A stretch of 64,000 bases of DNA from the NCBI RefSeq assembly GCF_036567765.1, contig NZ_DATCTU010000007.1, forward strand, positions 124,001-188,000. The letters are read 5' to 3'. Below are positions 53,690 through 63,125 of this stretch, one piece after another (position 1 is the first letter of the stretch; every line of letters starts with the position of its first letter). A program made the position numbers and the translations under genes. Source of the stretch: Pseudobacteroides sp. GTDB lineage: Bacteria; Bacillota; Clostridia; Acetivibrionales; DSM-2933. Under the pieces are notes generated by a model. The model had not been told where the DNA came from, searched no databases, and was given only the letters and a program-made list of their open reading frames with translations.

Positions 53690-55635
53690 GAACGCTGGCA
53701 ATCGACATTGAGACCTTCAGCAGTGTTGATTTGACAAGCTGCGGTGTATATACATATACCGCAGCCCCCGACTTTCAGATATTACTGTTCGGCTATGCCT
53801 GGGACGATGATCCGGTAGAACTCATAGACCTTGCATGCGGAGAACGGCTGCCGGATGCGATAGTAAATGCTATTGAAAGCCCCGAGGTTATAAAGACAGC
53901 CTTCAATGCAGGGTTTGAACGGATATGCCTGTCAAAGCATTTAAATAAACATTTGAAAGCAGATTCGTGGAGATGTACGGCGATCCAGGCGGCAATGCTT
54001 GGGCTGCCCCTTCACCTTGATGGAGTAGGCACAGCATTAAAGCTTAAGGTACAAAAGGACAGAGCGGGTAAGGACCTTATTCGATATTTTTCAATTCCCT
54101 GCAAATCAACCAAGTCAAACGGAGGAAGAACAAGAAACCTTCCGCACCACGCACCTGAGAAATGGCAGAAGTTCAAGGATTATTGTGTCCGGGATGTAGA
54201 GGTAGAGCGTGAGGTCAGAAGAAAAATCGAACGCTACCCTATTCCTGAAAAGGAACTGAAGCTTTGGCTTCTGGACCAAAAAATAAATGACACAGGAGTG
54301 CTTGTGGATATGGCTCTTGTAAATCAAGCGGTAAAATGTGACACACAGTATTCATCAAGGCTTGAGGTTGAAGCAAAGACACTTACAAAGCTTGATAATC
54401 CAAATAGTGTGGCACAGCTGAAGGAATGGCTGAAGGAGCAGGGGCTGGAGGTGGAGAGCCTGTCAAAGCAGGCGGTGCAGAATCTTCTCACCGATGCAGA
54501 TGGCGAAATTGAAAGGCTACTCACATTAAGACAGGAAATGGCGAAGTCATCCATTGCAAAGTATGCAGCCGTTCAGCGGTCGGTGTGTCCTGACAGCAGA
54601 GTAAGAGGGCTGTTCCAATTCTACGGGGCAAATAGAACCGGCAGATGGGCCGGTAGAATTTTTCAAATTCAAAATTTACCCCAAAACCATATGAAGGATT
54701 TGGAGATTGCACGGATGCTTGTTAAGCAAGGAAGGTTTAAAGAACTGGAGCTATTGTATGAAAGCGTCCCCATTGTGCTGTCGGAGCTTATACGGACAGT
54801 TCTTATTCCAGAACAAGGGTGCAGGTTCATCGTAGCCGACTTTTCTGCCATAGAAGCGAGGGTGCTTGCCTGGCTTGCGAACGAAGCATGGGTGCTGGAT
54901 ACCTTCAAAGGCCACGGCAAGATATATGAACAGACAGCCTCCCGTATGTTCGGAGTGCCGGTTGAAAAAATTGCAAAGGGCAATCCCGAGTATGAGCTGA
55001 GGGCAAAGGGCAAAGTGGCGGTTCTGGCATGCGGTTACCAAGGAGGAGTTAATGCTTTAAAGGCGATGGGTGCAGATAAGATGGGCTTAAGCGATACTGA
55101 ACTGGATGACATTGTTCGGGCCTGGAGAAGCGCCAATCAAAGAATCGTCAGGTTCTGGTATGACGTTGAAAAGGCTGCTGTTCTCGCAGTACGGGAAAGA
55201 GAGCCTCAAAGGGTAGGTATTTTAAGGTTTAAGGTTGAGAACGGCATACTTTTTATAACCCTTCCGTCAGGAAGAAGGCTTGCATATATACGTCCCAAAA
55301 TAGAAAAAGACCTGCGTTTTGACAAGGACGGACTCACATATGAAGGATTGGGGATTAACAAGCAGTGGTGGAGGCAGAAGACATACGGAGGCCGCCTGGT
55401 CGAAAATATAGTGCAAGGAGCAGCCCGAGACTGCCTTGCGGAGGCAATGCTGAGGGTGGATGCAAAGGGCTATAAAATTGTAGGTCATGTACATGATGAA
55501 ATAATCACCGAGATGCGGAAAGGTCAGGGCTCCCTTGAAGAGCTGTGTGGCATTATGGGACAGGAGATACCTTGGGCATTAGGGCTTCCGCTAAGGGCGG
55601 ACGGATTTGAAACCATGTTCTATAAAAAAGAGTAA
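53686..55635 (+). CDS. Phage family A DNA polymerase
   Basis: 649 residues. 3'-5' exonuclease motif IDIETFS (D7, E9) at the N-terminus; polymerase motif A VADFSAIEARVLAWLA, motif B RAKGKVAVLACGYQGG, motif C HVHDEI near the end. Size like T7-type polymerases without a 5' nuclease domain. Replicates the phage genome. Confidence 0.95.
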   Translation: MRTLAIDIETFSSVDLTSCGVYTYTAAPDFQILLFGYAWDDDPVELIDLACGERLPDAIVNAIESPEVIKTAFNAGFERICLSKHLNKHLKADSWRCTAIQAAMLGLPLHLDGVGTALKLKVQKDRAGKDLIRYFSIPCKSTKSNGGRTRNLPHHAPEKWQKFKDYCVRDVEVEREVRRKIERYPIPEKELKLWLLDQKINDTGVLVDMALVNQAVKCDTQYSSRLEVEAKTLTKLDNPNSVAQLKEWLKEQGLEVESLSKQAVQNLLTDADGEIERLLTLRQEMAKSSIAKYAAVQRSVCPDSRVRGLFQFYGANRTGRWAGRIFQIQNLPQNHMKDLEIARMLVKQGRFKELELLYESVPIVLSELIRTVLIPEQGCRFIVADFSAIEARVLAWLANEAWVLDTFKGHGKIYEQTASRMFGVPVEKIAKGNPEYELRAKGKVAVLACGYQGGVNALKAMGADKMGLSDTELDDIVRAWRSANQRIVRFWYDVEKAAVLAVREREPQRVGILRFKVENGILFITLPSGRRLAYIRPKIEKDLRFDKDGLTYEGLGINKQWWRQKTYGGRLVENIVQGAARDCLAEAMLRVDAKGYKIVGHVHDEIITEMRKGQGSLEELCGIMGQEIPWALGLPLRADGFETMFYKKE

Positions 55636-55649
55636 GGAGTGATGAGTCG

Positions 55650-56726
55650 ATGAAAACAGGAAAAACCATAAATGAACTAGCTCGTGAGCTTAATTGGCAG
55701 AACATCGTAAAGCGTGACTTTTTAGTGGATACACCAAAGCTTCTGATGGATGTGGAGGAGGATACCAACAGGATAAGGCTCAGGTTTGAGGACCCTGTGA
55801 CAGGAGTATTTGATGACGGGTTTTCTATCACCCGTCTCGCCCATAGGCAGATCGGAGAGACGTTAGAAATACCAGCAAAATATTATGACCGTATGTTGGA
55901 GGAAAACCCGGAGCTGCTCATCCATAACACCAACAGCTGGTTCAGAGAGCAACCATCAAGAAGGATGGTGCGTACCCTTGATGGTCATGCCAGGGCTTTT
56001 CTAAGTGACAGATACAGAAGAATAGACAATTATGATATTGCACAGGCGGTACTTCCCATAATCCGAGAGATGCCCGATGCAAGAGTGGAATCCTGCGAGC
56101 TTACCGAAAACCGTATGTATCTGAAGGTGGTAAACCCAAGGCTTGAGGCTGAGGTTAAAAAGGGTGATATTGTACAGGCCGGCATTGTCATCAGCAATTC
56201 GGAGGTCGGCTTGGGTGCTGTTTCAGTACAGCCGCTGGTATATCGTCTGGTCTGCCTTAATGGCATGACAGTAAATGACCTTGGACAGAGACGGTATCAT
56301 GCGGGACGGATGAACCAAGCCAACGAGGATTATTCCCTTTTCAGCGATGAAACCCTTAAAGCCGATGACAAGGTCTTCATGCTGAAGGTGCAGGACTTGG
56401 TAAGGACAGCAGTGGATGAAGTAAAATTCAAGGTGGTTGTAGACAGGCTGAAGGAAACAACGGAAGTGAAAATAACGGGGCATGTTCCACAGGTGGTGGA
56501 GCTTGCAAGCCGGGAATTTGGCATTACTGCCAACGAGGAAAAAGGGATACTTCAGCACCTCATAGAAGGCGGAGATTTGAGCCTTTACGGATTTGCTAAT
56601 GCAGTAACCCGTCAAAGCCAGGAGGTTGAAAGCTATGACCGGGCTTCCGAGCTTGAGGGAATCGGCTGGCAGATCATCAATATGCCAAAGGACCTGTGGG
56701 CAAGGGTTAACTCGGAGGTGGTATGA
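55650..56726 (+). CDS. DUF932 phage/plasmid-like protein
   Basis: 358 residues with AAGGAG upstream. Contains SITRLAHRQIGETLEIPAKYYDRML, RAFLSDRYRRIDNYDIAQAVLPII and VNDLGQRRYHAGRM, as in the DUF932 family of phage and plasmid genomes. Its activity is unknown; it usually lies near replication genes. Confidence 0.8.
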   Translation: MKTGKTINELARELNWQNIVKRDFLVDTPKLLMDVEEDTNRIRLRFEDPVTGVFDDGFSITRLAHRQIGETLEIPAKYYDRMLEENPELLIHNTNSWFREQPSRRMVRTLDGHARAFLSDRYRRIDNYDIAQAVLPIIREMPDARVESCELTENRMYLKVVNPRLEAEVKKGDIVQAGIVISNSEVGLGAVSVQPLVYRLVCLNGMTVNDLGQRRYHAGRMNQANEDYSLFSDETLKADDKVFMLKVQDLVRTAVDEVKFKVVVDRLKETTEVKITGHVPQVVELASREFGITANEEKGILQHLIEGGDLSLYGFANAVTRQSQEVESYDRASELEGIGWQIINMPKDLWARVNSEVV

Positions 56727-56996
56727 ATGGTACTGTCAGATGACGATTTGATTTTATTGGCAGAGTATATGATTATAAATAGGGCTACTGTGAGACAGGC
56801 TGCGGCAAAATTCGGAGTTTCCAAGTCAGGAGTGCATTCAGCGGTGACCCTAAGACTGAAGCAGATTGATACTGGAAGGGCGCATGAGGTAAGCGGAGTT
56901 TTGCAGGAAAACAGAGAGGCACGGGCCAGAAGAGGCGGGCTTGCAGTCTGGCAGAAGAAACGGAGCATAAATGACAGGGAGGTTTTAATGGTATGA
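56727..56996 (+). CDS. SpoIIID-like HTH regulator carried by prophage
   Basis: 89 residues, ATG directly after the previous stop. Colinear with SpoIIID, the mother-cell sporulation regulator: LLAEYMIINRATVRQAAAKFGVSKSGVHSAVTLRL, then a middle helix and the basic end RARRGGLAVWQKKR. The HTH is well kept. It may let the phage sense or steer host sporulation, or simply be a recruited DNA-binding protein. Confidence 0.8.
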   Translation: MVLSDDDLILLAEYMIINRATVRQAAAKFGVSKSGVHSAVTLRLKQIDTGRAHEVSGVLQENREARARRGGLAVWQKKRSINDREVLMV

Positions 56997-59365
56997 AGAT
57001 AAAAATAGCAGTGGCAAACAGCAGGATGGAGAAATTCTGGAGAAACAGGGATCTTTCGTGGGATGAGCTGACTTATAGATTGAGTAGCACCTACCGCACT
57101 GGAGAAACGGTTCAGGAATACCGGAATATGCCCAAAGCACAGCAGGATGCCGTAAAGGACATCGGTGGTTTTGTAGGAGGAGCCTTGAAAGACGGCCGAC
57201 GCAAGAAGGGGCATGTGGAGTCGCGTTCAATTTTAACCCTTGATGCGGATTACGCAAGTTCCGACTTCTGGTCTTGCGTTAAGGATAAATTCACCTGCTG
57301 CATCTACAGTACACATAAGCATACTGAAGAAAAGCCCCGACTCAGGCTAGTGGTGCTTTTGAAGAGGGCTGTGTCTGAGGAAGAGTATCCGGCGGTGGCA
57401 AGAATGGTGGCAAAGGATATCGGACTTGAGATGTTTGATGATACCACCTATGAGCCTTCAAGGCTGATGTACTGGCCTTCCACATCAAGTGACGGGGAGT
57501 TCGTGTTTGAAAAAAGCGATGCAGGAGTTCTTGACCCTGACAAAATACTGGCCATGTATAAAGACTGGCGGGACAGCTCCCAATGGCCTGTGTCTGATCG
57601 CCAGAGGAAGCTTATAAAAAGCACTCTTGATAAACAAGCGGACCCATTGGAGAAGCCGGGTATTGTCGGAGCCTTCTGCCGTACTTACAGTATTGAAGAT
57701 GTTATAGAAAAATTCCTTGAAGATGTGTATGAGCCTTGTGGGTATTTCCCCGGAAGGTACAGCTATATCCCAGCAGACAGTACTGCCGGGGTGCTGGTCT
57801 ATGACGGGAAGTTCGCATACTCGCACCATGCCTCCGACCCTGCATGCGGAAAGCTTTGCAATTCATTCGACCTGGTAAGGATACATCGGTTTGGAGAGCT
57901 TGACGAGAAAGCTTCGGAGGATACTCCTATAGGCAAGCTGCCTTCTTTTATCGCCATGCAGGAGTTTGCTTCAAAGGATGCCGAGGTAAAAAAGCTGCTT
58001 GCGGAGGAAAGGACCAAAGAAGCGAAGGATGAGTTTGACGAAGAGAACTGGCAGGATGCATTGGAGCTTAACAAAAAGGGAACGGTAGTGGATTCTCTCA
58101 CCAACCTCATCCTCATACTAAGCCACGATCCTATGCTGAAAAACATCGTGTTCAACCAGCATATTGACGGCATGGAAATCACGGGAGAGGTTCCTTGGAA
58201 ACATCCAGAGCGCTGGTGGAGGGACGCTGATGACGCCCAGCTAATAAGCTACATTGACAGAACCTACGGATTGTTTTCAAAAGGCAAGTATAACATTGCG
58301 GTTACCAAGGTTAGTGATGATCGCTCGTACCATCCGATAAAGGATTTCTTAAACGGTCTGCCGGAATGGGATGGGGTACCGAGGGCGGACACCCTTCTCA
58401 TAGAGTATTTCGATGCAGAGGATAACGAATATGTCAGGGAGGTTACAAGAAAAACCCTTTGTGCAGCGGTAGCAAGGGTGTTTGAACCGGGGATAAAGTT
58501 TGACTATATGCTTGTTTTGAACGGCAAGCAGGGCATCGGGAAAAGTACGCTCTTTAGAAAGCTGGGCAGTCCATGGTTCTGCGACTCCCTGCAGCTTTCG
58601 GACACCCATGACAAGACCGCTGCGGAGAAACTCCAAGGATACTGGATACTTGAGGTAAGCGAGATGGCGGGAATGAAAAAGACCGACATTGAAACGCTGA
58701 AGGCCTTTATCACAAGGCAGGAGGATGTGTACCGTGCCACCTTCGGAAAAAGGGCGGTACCGCACCCAAGACAGTGTATATTTGTCGGTACTACCAACAG
58801 TGACAGGGGATTCCTGCGGGATATCACCGGAAACAGGAGGTTTTGGCCTGTTAAGGTTCAAATGGGAAAGAAGGACCCCAGGGATATAACGCTGGAGGAA
58901 GTAAGGCAGGTATGGGCCGAGGTCATGGTGAGGTATAGAGCCAATGAACTTTTGTGCCTAAAGGGAGAAGCTGAAAGGTATGCGGAAGAGATGCAGCGTG
59001 AGGCTATGGAAACAGATGAACGTGAGGGTGTGATCGAAGCGTACCTTGACAAGCTTTTGCCTGAAAACTGGCAGAATTGGGATATGTACAGGCGCAAGGA
59101 GTATATCCGTGAATATGACGAGAAGGACTCCGTACTGCCAAAGGGAAAAACGGAAAGAAAGACAGCAAGTGTCCTTGAAATATGGTGCGAGGCCTTTGGG
59201 AATGTTCCCGGAACCTTAAAGCGTACAGACTCCTATGAAATATTCGGTATTATGAGGAAGCTGAAGGGCTGGGAATACAAAGGAAGGATTGTTACCTGTG
59301 GACCCTATGGCAGGCAGAAGGTGTTTGAACGGGCGCAACCGGAAGCAAAAAGCATTAAACCGTGA
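56993..59365 (+). CDS. VapE-like primase/helicase
   Basis: 790 residues. N-terminal half resembles primase-polymerase modules (LTLDADYAS with acidic residues, IYSTHKHTEEKPRLRLVVLL); the C-terminal half is an SF3-type ATPase with Walker A NGKQGIGKST (about 509-518), EVSEMAGMKKTDIETLKAFITRQED and GTTNSDRGFLRDITGNRRFWPV. Typical VapE/virulence-associated protein E layout. Unwinds the phage origin and primes synthesis. Confidence 0.92.
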   Translation: MKIKIAVANSRMEKFWRNRDLSWDELTYRLSSTYRTGETVQEYRNMPKAQQDAVKDIGGFVGGALKDGRRKKGHVESRSILTLDADYASSDFWSCVKDKFTCCIYSTHKHTEEKPRLRLVVLLKRAVSEEEYPAVARMVAKDIGLEMFDDTTYEPSRLMYWPSTSSDGEFVFEKSDAGVLDPDKILAMYKDWRDSSQWPVSDRQRKLIKSTLDKQADPLEKPGIVGAFCRTYSIEDVIEKFLEDVYEPCGYFPGRYSYIPADSTAGVLVYDGKFAYSHHASDPACGKLCNSFDLVRIHRFGELDEKASEDTPIGKLPSFIAMQEFASKDAEVKKLLAEERTKEAKDEFDEENWQDALELNKKGTVVDSLTNLILILSHDPMLKNIVFNQHIDGMEITGEVPWKHPERWWRDADDAQLISYIDRTYGLFSKGKYNIAVTKVSDDRSYHPIKDFLNGLPEWDGVPRADTLLIEYFDAEDNEYVREVTRKTLCAAVARVFEPGIKFDYMLVLNGKQGIGKSTLFRKLGSPWFCDSLQLSDTHDKTAAEKLQGYWILEVSEMAGMKKTDIETLKAFITRQEDVYRATFGKRAVPHPRQCIFVGTTNSDRGFLRDITGNRRFWPVKVQMGKKDPRDITLEEVRQVWAEVMVRYRANELLCLKGEAERYAEEMQREAMETDEREGVIEAYLDKLLPENWQNWDMYRRKEYIREYDEKDSVLPKGKTERKTASVLEIWCEAFGNVPGTLKRTDSYEIFGIMRKLKGWEYKGRIVTCGPYGRQKVFERAQPEAKSIKP

Positions 59366-59603
59366 AAGTAAATAACGGTAGTGCTTTAGCAGTTGTGTGA
59401 AACCAACGAAACCAAATATATATATAAATAAAATATGTATATTTATAAGAATAAGGCACACGGGCATGCACACATATACACGTATATATATAATAGGGAT
59501 TTTTGAGTTCAACAGTTGCAATAAGAATAAAAGCACTGAAAATACTGCATTTAAGCAGCAACTGAAAATGAACTGTTTTTTTACCAGATGCGAGGTGATA
59601 AAC
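59366..59603 (+). other. AT-rich gap inside the replication operon
   Basis: 238 bases without a convincing gene. Contains long A/T and TATATA tracts and a purine-poor CACACATATACACG stretch. Could hold an origin, a small regulatory site or the scar of a deleted gene. Confidence 0.45.
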
Positions 59604-59882
59604 ATGCTGGAAAAAGAACTTGAGAAAAAATTGAGAACAGCTGTAAAAGCAATAGGAGGCCTGGCTCTTAAATTCGTATCACCCGGTATGGCAGGGGTAC
59701 CTGATAGAATGGTGCTTCTGCCTAACGGTAGAATATACTTCTCTGAATTGAAAAGGCATGGAGAGAAACTGCGGCCTTTGCAGCAAAAGAGGAAGCAACA
59801 GCTTGAGATGCTTGGTTTCAAGGTTTACTGTATTGATTCTGCAAGCAGCCTTGAAGGCTTCCTTCGGGAGGTGGGACTGTGA
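59604..59882 (+). CDS. VRR-NUC domain nuclease
   Basis: 92 residues from ATG 59604 (GAGGTG upstream). Full VRR-NUC fold: LEKKLRTAVKAIGGLALKFVSPGMAGVPDRMVLLPNGRIYFSELKRHGEKLRPLQ with PD..(E)xK catalytic pattern (D in VPDR, E and K in SELKR). Stand-alone phage nucleases of this type accompany SNF2 helicases, as here; the next gene overlaps by 4 bases. Confidence 0.93.
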   Translation: MLEKELEKKLRTAVKAIGGLALKFVSPGMAGVPDRMVLLPNGRIYFSELKRHGEKLRPLQQKRKQQLEMLGFKVYCIDSASSLEGFLREVGL

Positions 59883-61237
59883 TTTACGAACCTCATGATT
59901 ACCAGAAATACGCACACGATTTTATTATAGACAAACCGGCATCAGCGCTTCTGCTTGACCTTGGGCTTGGAAAAACAGTAATAACATTGACTGCCATAAA
60001 CGAACTTCTGTATGACAGCTTTGAGGTGAAAAGAGTATTGGTAATCGCGCCCCTTCGGGTGGCACAGGACACATGGGGAAGGGAGTGCCAAAAGTGGGAC
60101 CATCTGAAGCAGCTTAGGATATCCAAAATTCTAGGAAACGAAGAAAAGAGGATTAAGGCTGTAAACACCAAAGCTGACATCTATATTATCAACCGTGAAA
60201 ACGTTGAATGGCTGGTTGATTTGTACAAGGGTAGCTGGCCTTATGATATGGTTGTGGTAGACGAGCTTTCAAGCTTCAAGTCGGCAACGGCAAAAAGATT
60301 CCGGGCGCTTCGGAAGGTGCGGCCATATATCAAGAGGATTGTGGGGCTTACAGGAACTCCGGCACCCAACGGATTAATCGACCTGTGGTCACAGGTGTAT
60401 CTCCTTGACAGAGGGGAGCGGCTTGAAAAAACACTGGGCGGTTACCGTGAAAAGTACTTCCTTCCTGACAAGCGGAGTCAAAACGTAATATTCAGCTACA
60501 AGCCCAAAGATGGTGCAGAAAGGGAGATTTACAGGAAGATATCCGACATCTGTATCAGCATGAAGGCCTGTGACCATTTGAAAATGCCGGAGCGGATAGA
60601 CAATTTTGTACCGGTTCATATGTCCGAGAAGGAGGAAGAACTGTATAGAAAGCTTGAAAGGGAAGCACTCTTGCCTTTTGTAGACGGTGATGTTGATGCG
60701 GTAAATGCGGCGGTTCTGGCAGGAAAGCTTCTGCAGATGTCAAATGGAGCGGTATATGATGAAAACGGTGGGGTACGCAGCATTCACAGAAGAAAGCTTG
60801 AAATGCTGGAGGACTTGATAGAGTCAGCAAACGGAAAACCCGTGCTTGTATATTATGCATATAAGCATGACAGGGAAAGGATTCTAAAAGCTTTTAAGGC
60901 AAGGGATATAGATACACCAAAGGATATCAGCGACTGGAATGATGGAAGGATCGGAATTGCAATTGCACATCCGGCATCTGCCGGACACGGTTTGAACCTT
61001 CAGGCAGGCGGCAGCACCATCATATGGTTCGGGCTTACATGGAGTCTTGAATTATATCAGCAGGCCAACGGGAGAATCCACCGACAGGGACAGACCGAGA
61101 CAGTGATAGTGAACCACATCATAACGGCAGGAACAATGGATGAACAGGTGATGGCGGCCTTAAACCGAAAGGAGACAGGGCAAACGGCTTTGATAAATGC
61201 AGTGAGGGCAAGGATGAAAGGAGGAGTGGCTGTATGA
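59879..61237 (+). CDS. Phage SNF2-family helicase
   Basis: 452 residues, GTG start. Walker A LDLGLGKTVI (about 23-32), motif II VVDELSSF, LTGTPAPNGLIDLWSQ, and motif VI QQANGRIHRQGQTETV. Length is short for SNF2 but usual for phages. Likely acts with the VRR-NUC partner on replication or recombination intermediates. Confidence 0.93.
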   Translation: MIYEPHDYQKYAHDFIIDKPASALLLDLGLGKTVITLTAINELLYDSFEVKRVLVIAPLRVAQDTWGRECQKWDHLKQLRISKILGNEEKRIKAVNTKADIYIINRENVEWLVDLYKGSWPYDMVVVDELSSFKSATAKRFRALRKVRPYIKRIVGLTGTPAPNGLIDLWSQVYLLDRGERLEKTLGGYREKYFLPDKRSQNVIFSYKPKDGAEREIYRKISDICISMKACDHLKMPERIDNFVPVHMSEKEEELYRKLEREALLPFVDGDVDAVNAAVLAGKLLQMSNGAVYDENGGVRSIHRRKLEMLEDLIESANGKPVLVYYAYKHDRERILKAFKARDIDTPKDISDWNDGRIGIAIAHPASAGHGLNLQAGGSTIIWFGLTWSLELYQQANGRIHRQGQTETVIVNHIITAGTMDEQVMAALNRKETGQTALINAVRARMKGGVAV

Positions 61238-61569
61238 TACCAAGATGCGAATACCCGGTATGCATAAGAATATCCGAAGAGGCAGTAAAGCAATGCAGGA
61301 AGCTTTTTGGCAGGCTTCCCAGAATGGAGATTGAGTGCGAGTTGACCTATTTCATCCGAAAACATGAAGAGGCAGGCAGAGTTTTTGGCGATAGTCTTAA
61401 ACTAAACTTAGATTATAAAAGGACTGTACTTCTGAACCGGGTGGATGAAAGGAAATGGGAAGTTACAGGATTTGAAAGCAGGAAGGAGGAGAAGCACTGT
61501 GGACAAAAAAGCACTGGAAACAATCGTAGAAAAAGGATGCAGCCGGAGCTTCAAAAGAGTCCTTGTTGA
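61234..61569 (+). CDS. Phage hypothetical protein
   Basis: 111 residues, start in ATGA overlap with the helicase gene. No recognised domain; the last third is Lys/Arg-rich and overlaps the following gene (starting 61499) in another frame by 71 bases, so the end may be poorly constrained. Confidence 0.55.
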   Translation: MIPRCEYPVCIRISEEAVKQCRKLFGRLPRMEIECELTYFIRKHEEAGRVFGDSLKLNLDYKRTVLLNRVDERKWEVTGFESRKEEKHCGQKSTGNNRRKRMQPELQKSPC

Positions 61570-62083
61570 GCTGACCTCTGCAGTGAACAAGGCAAGTCGG
61601 GATTACTACAAGGAAACCGAGAGCCTGCTTTACAAATACTCGGTTTTAAAGCAGAAGGTGATTGAAGATGAAAGGGATATACAAGAGGGCGAAATCCGTC
61701 TAAAGGAAAAATCAAAGGACATTATTCGTTTTTCCGGGAATGGAGGAGCAAAGCCGCCGGAAGACCAGGTGGCTGAGGAGTATTACAGAAGCCGCAGAGC
61801 CAGCATGGAAAGGACAAAGCTAAGAGTGAAGGAAATTGAAAGAGGCATTGATCGATTCCGTTCCGACAGGTACTTTCGGATTGTAGAGCTAAAATACGGC
61901 ATACCTCCCGAGAATTTTGACTGGGAAGGAGAAAATCTTTCACAAAGGCTGGCAGAATTTGAGCCTTTATCGGTAGAGGAAATAGCATTGGAATTAGGCT
62001 GTGGGGAAAGCACTGTCAAGAGGAATCGCAACAGGCTGGTAAATGCCTTGAAAGTGGCTATATTCGGGGGCGATGCCACATAA
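61499..62083 (+). CDS. Phage regulator with sigma-like C-terminal HTH
   Basis: 194 residues from GTG 61499, with AAGGAGG 8 bases upstream; longer starts are weaker. Coiled-coil-like middle (KEKSKDIIRF..RRASMERTKLRVKEIERGIDRFRSDRY) and C-terminal HTH EEIALELGCGESTVKRNRNRLVNAL, resembling late-gene activators (ArpU/RinA or DUF1492 type). Probably controls late phage genes. Confidence 0.75.
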   Translation: MDKKALETIVEKGCSRSFKRVLVELTSAVNKASRDYYKETESLLYKYSVLKQKVIEDERDIQEGEIRLKEKSKDIIRFSGNGGAKPPEDQVAEEYYRSRRASMERTKLRVKEIERGIDRFRSDRYFRIVELKYGIPPENFDWEGENLSQRLAEFEPLSVEEIALELGCGESTVKRNRNRLVNALKVAIFGGDAT

Positions 62084-62097
62084 AGAGGAAAATAAAA

Positions 62098-62146
62098 GTG
62101 GTCTTTTTGTGAACTTTTTGCGGTCTTTTTGCGGCCTTTTCATGAG
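62098..62146 (+). repeat. Short CTTTTTGCGG-type tandem repeats
   Basis: GGTCTTTTTGTGAACTTTTTG and three similar units GGTCTTTTTGCGG-like in a row with period 11-12. Directly after the regulator gene and before a terminator. Similar pyrimidine-rich repeats could be a regulator binding site. Confidence 0.5.
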
Positions 62147-62199
62147 CTTTTAAATGTGATATGATTTTAGTATCGAATTTTATAATCAAAAAAGAGCAG

Positions 62200-62235
62200 C
62201 CCTTCGACTGACAATCGAGGGGTTTTTGTTTTTGG
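62200..62235 (+). terminator. Intrinsic terminator
   Basis: CCCTTCGA (62200-62207) with TCGAGGGG (62215-62222), one G-T pair, followed by TTTTTGTTTTT. Marks the end of the early operon, just before the gene at 62245. Confidence 0.8.
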
Positions 62236-62244
62236 GGGGATTTT

Positions 62245-62706
62245 ATGAAGAGGCATATAGGAAATGATGATGTGATGCTGATTACGCGTGAGGCTGTAAA
62301 AGGGCTTGCGGGCAAAGACATAAATGAACCGAAGATAAGGCGCAGGCTGAACAGAATCATGGAATGTCCTGTGAAAATATCTGTTGACAATTTTACCTTC
62401 TGGGTTGACCCCGACTATATTGCTTATAGTAAAGGCGGAGGAGACTGCCATTACATATTTGCCAGGAAAAGCTTTATTCGGCGAGAGCTAGAGGATTTTA
62501 ACAAAGCATTGGAGAAGCTTGCCGATGAGGAAGTTCAAAAGAGAGATCAGTATATTGCAATCATACACCAGTTCCGTGCTTTGATTGAAGAGGCTGAAAA
62601 AAAGGAAGTTGGACATTATTTGGATAAAGCATATGAAAAGCTGTTTGATAAGAGTCTTCTGAAAATTTCAGGGGACTTTTTTAATGGGGTTGGTAAGGAT
62701 GCCTAA
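62245..62706 (+). CDS. Phage hypothetical protein
   Basis: 153 residues. Contains KRHIGNDDVMLITREAVKGLAGKDINEPKIRRRLNRIME, mostly helical C-terminal half (ELEDFNKALEKLADEEVQKRDQYIAI). No family recognised. Starts after a terminator with GGGGGG upstream. The stop overlaps the HNH gene start. Confidence 0.6.
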   Translation: MKRHIGNDDVMLITREAVKGLAGKDINEPKIRRRLNRIMECPVKISVDNFTFWVDPDYIAYSKGGGDCHYIFARKSFIRRELEDFNKALEKLADEEVQKRDQYIAIIHQFRALIEEAEKKEVGHYLDKAYEKLFDKSLLKISGDFFNGVGKDA

Positions 62707-63058
62707 GAAACCACCGAAGCCCTGTGCAAAGCAGGGATGTCCAAGGCTTACCCATGAGAGGTTCTGCGAGGAGCATCAACGGGAGGAATGGCAGACATAT
62801 AATAGGTTTTATCGAGATGAGTTCAGTAAAAGGTTTTATAGCAGCAGGGCATGGAGGAAGGTGCGGGAAAGGAAGCTTATGATAAACCCACTTTGTGAGC
62901 TTTGCATGAAAGAGGAAAGGCTGGCTGCAGCAACCGTTGTTGACCATATTATTCCCATCAAGGACGGCGGAGAGGTTTGGGATTTGGAGAACATGCAGAG
63001 CCTTTGCAAGACATGCCATGAACGAAAAGGTGCAATGGAGCGGTTCAACAGGAAATAA
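62699..63058 (+). CDS. HNH endonuclease
   Basis: 119 residues from ATG 62699 (GGGG upstream). CxxC zinc residues in CELCMKEERLAAATVVDHIIPIKDGG and LCKTCHERK; HNH motif DHI-N-H: VVDHIIP, ENMQSLC and CHERKG. Phages carry such HNH genes next to terminase, where they help packaging; terminase would lie just downstream of the window. Confidence 0.92.
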   Translation: MPKKPPKPCAKQGCPRLTHERFCEEHQREEWQTYNRFYRDEFSKRFYSSRAWRKVRERKLMINPLCELCMKEERLAAATVVDHIIPIKDGGEVWDLENMQSLCKTCHERKGAMERFNRK

Positions 63059-63125
63059 GCATTTGACTTTAAACAAGGTCGAGTGCTTTTTTTTATGCTT
63101 TGAAAGAGGAGAAGGGAGCTGTAGT

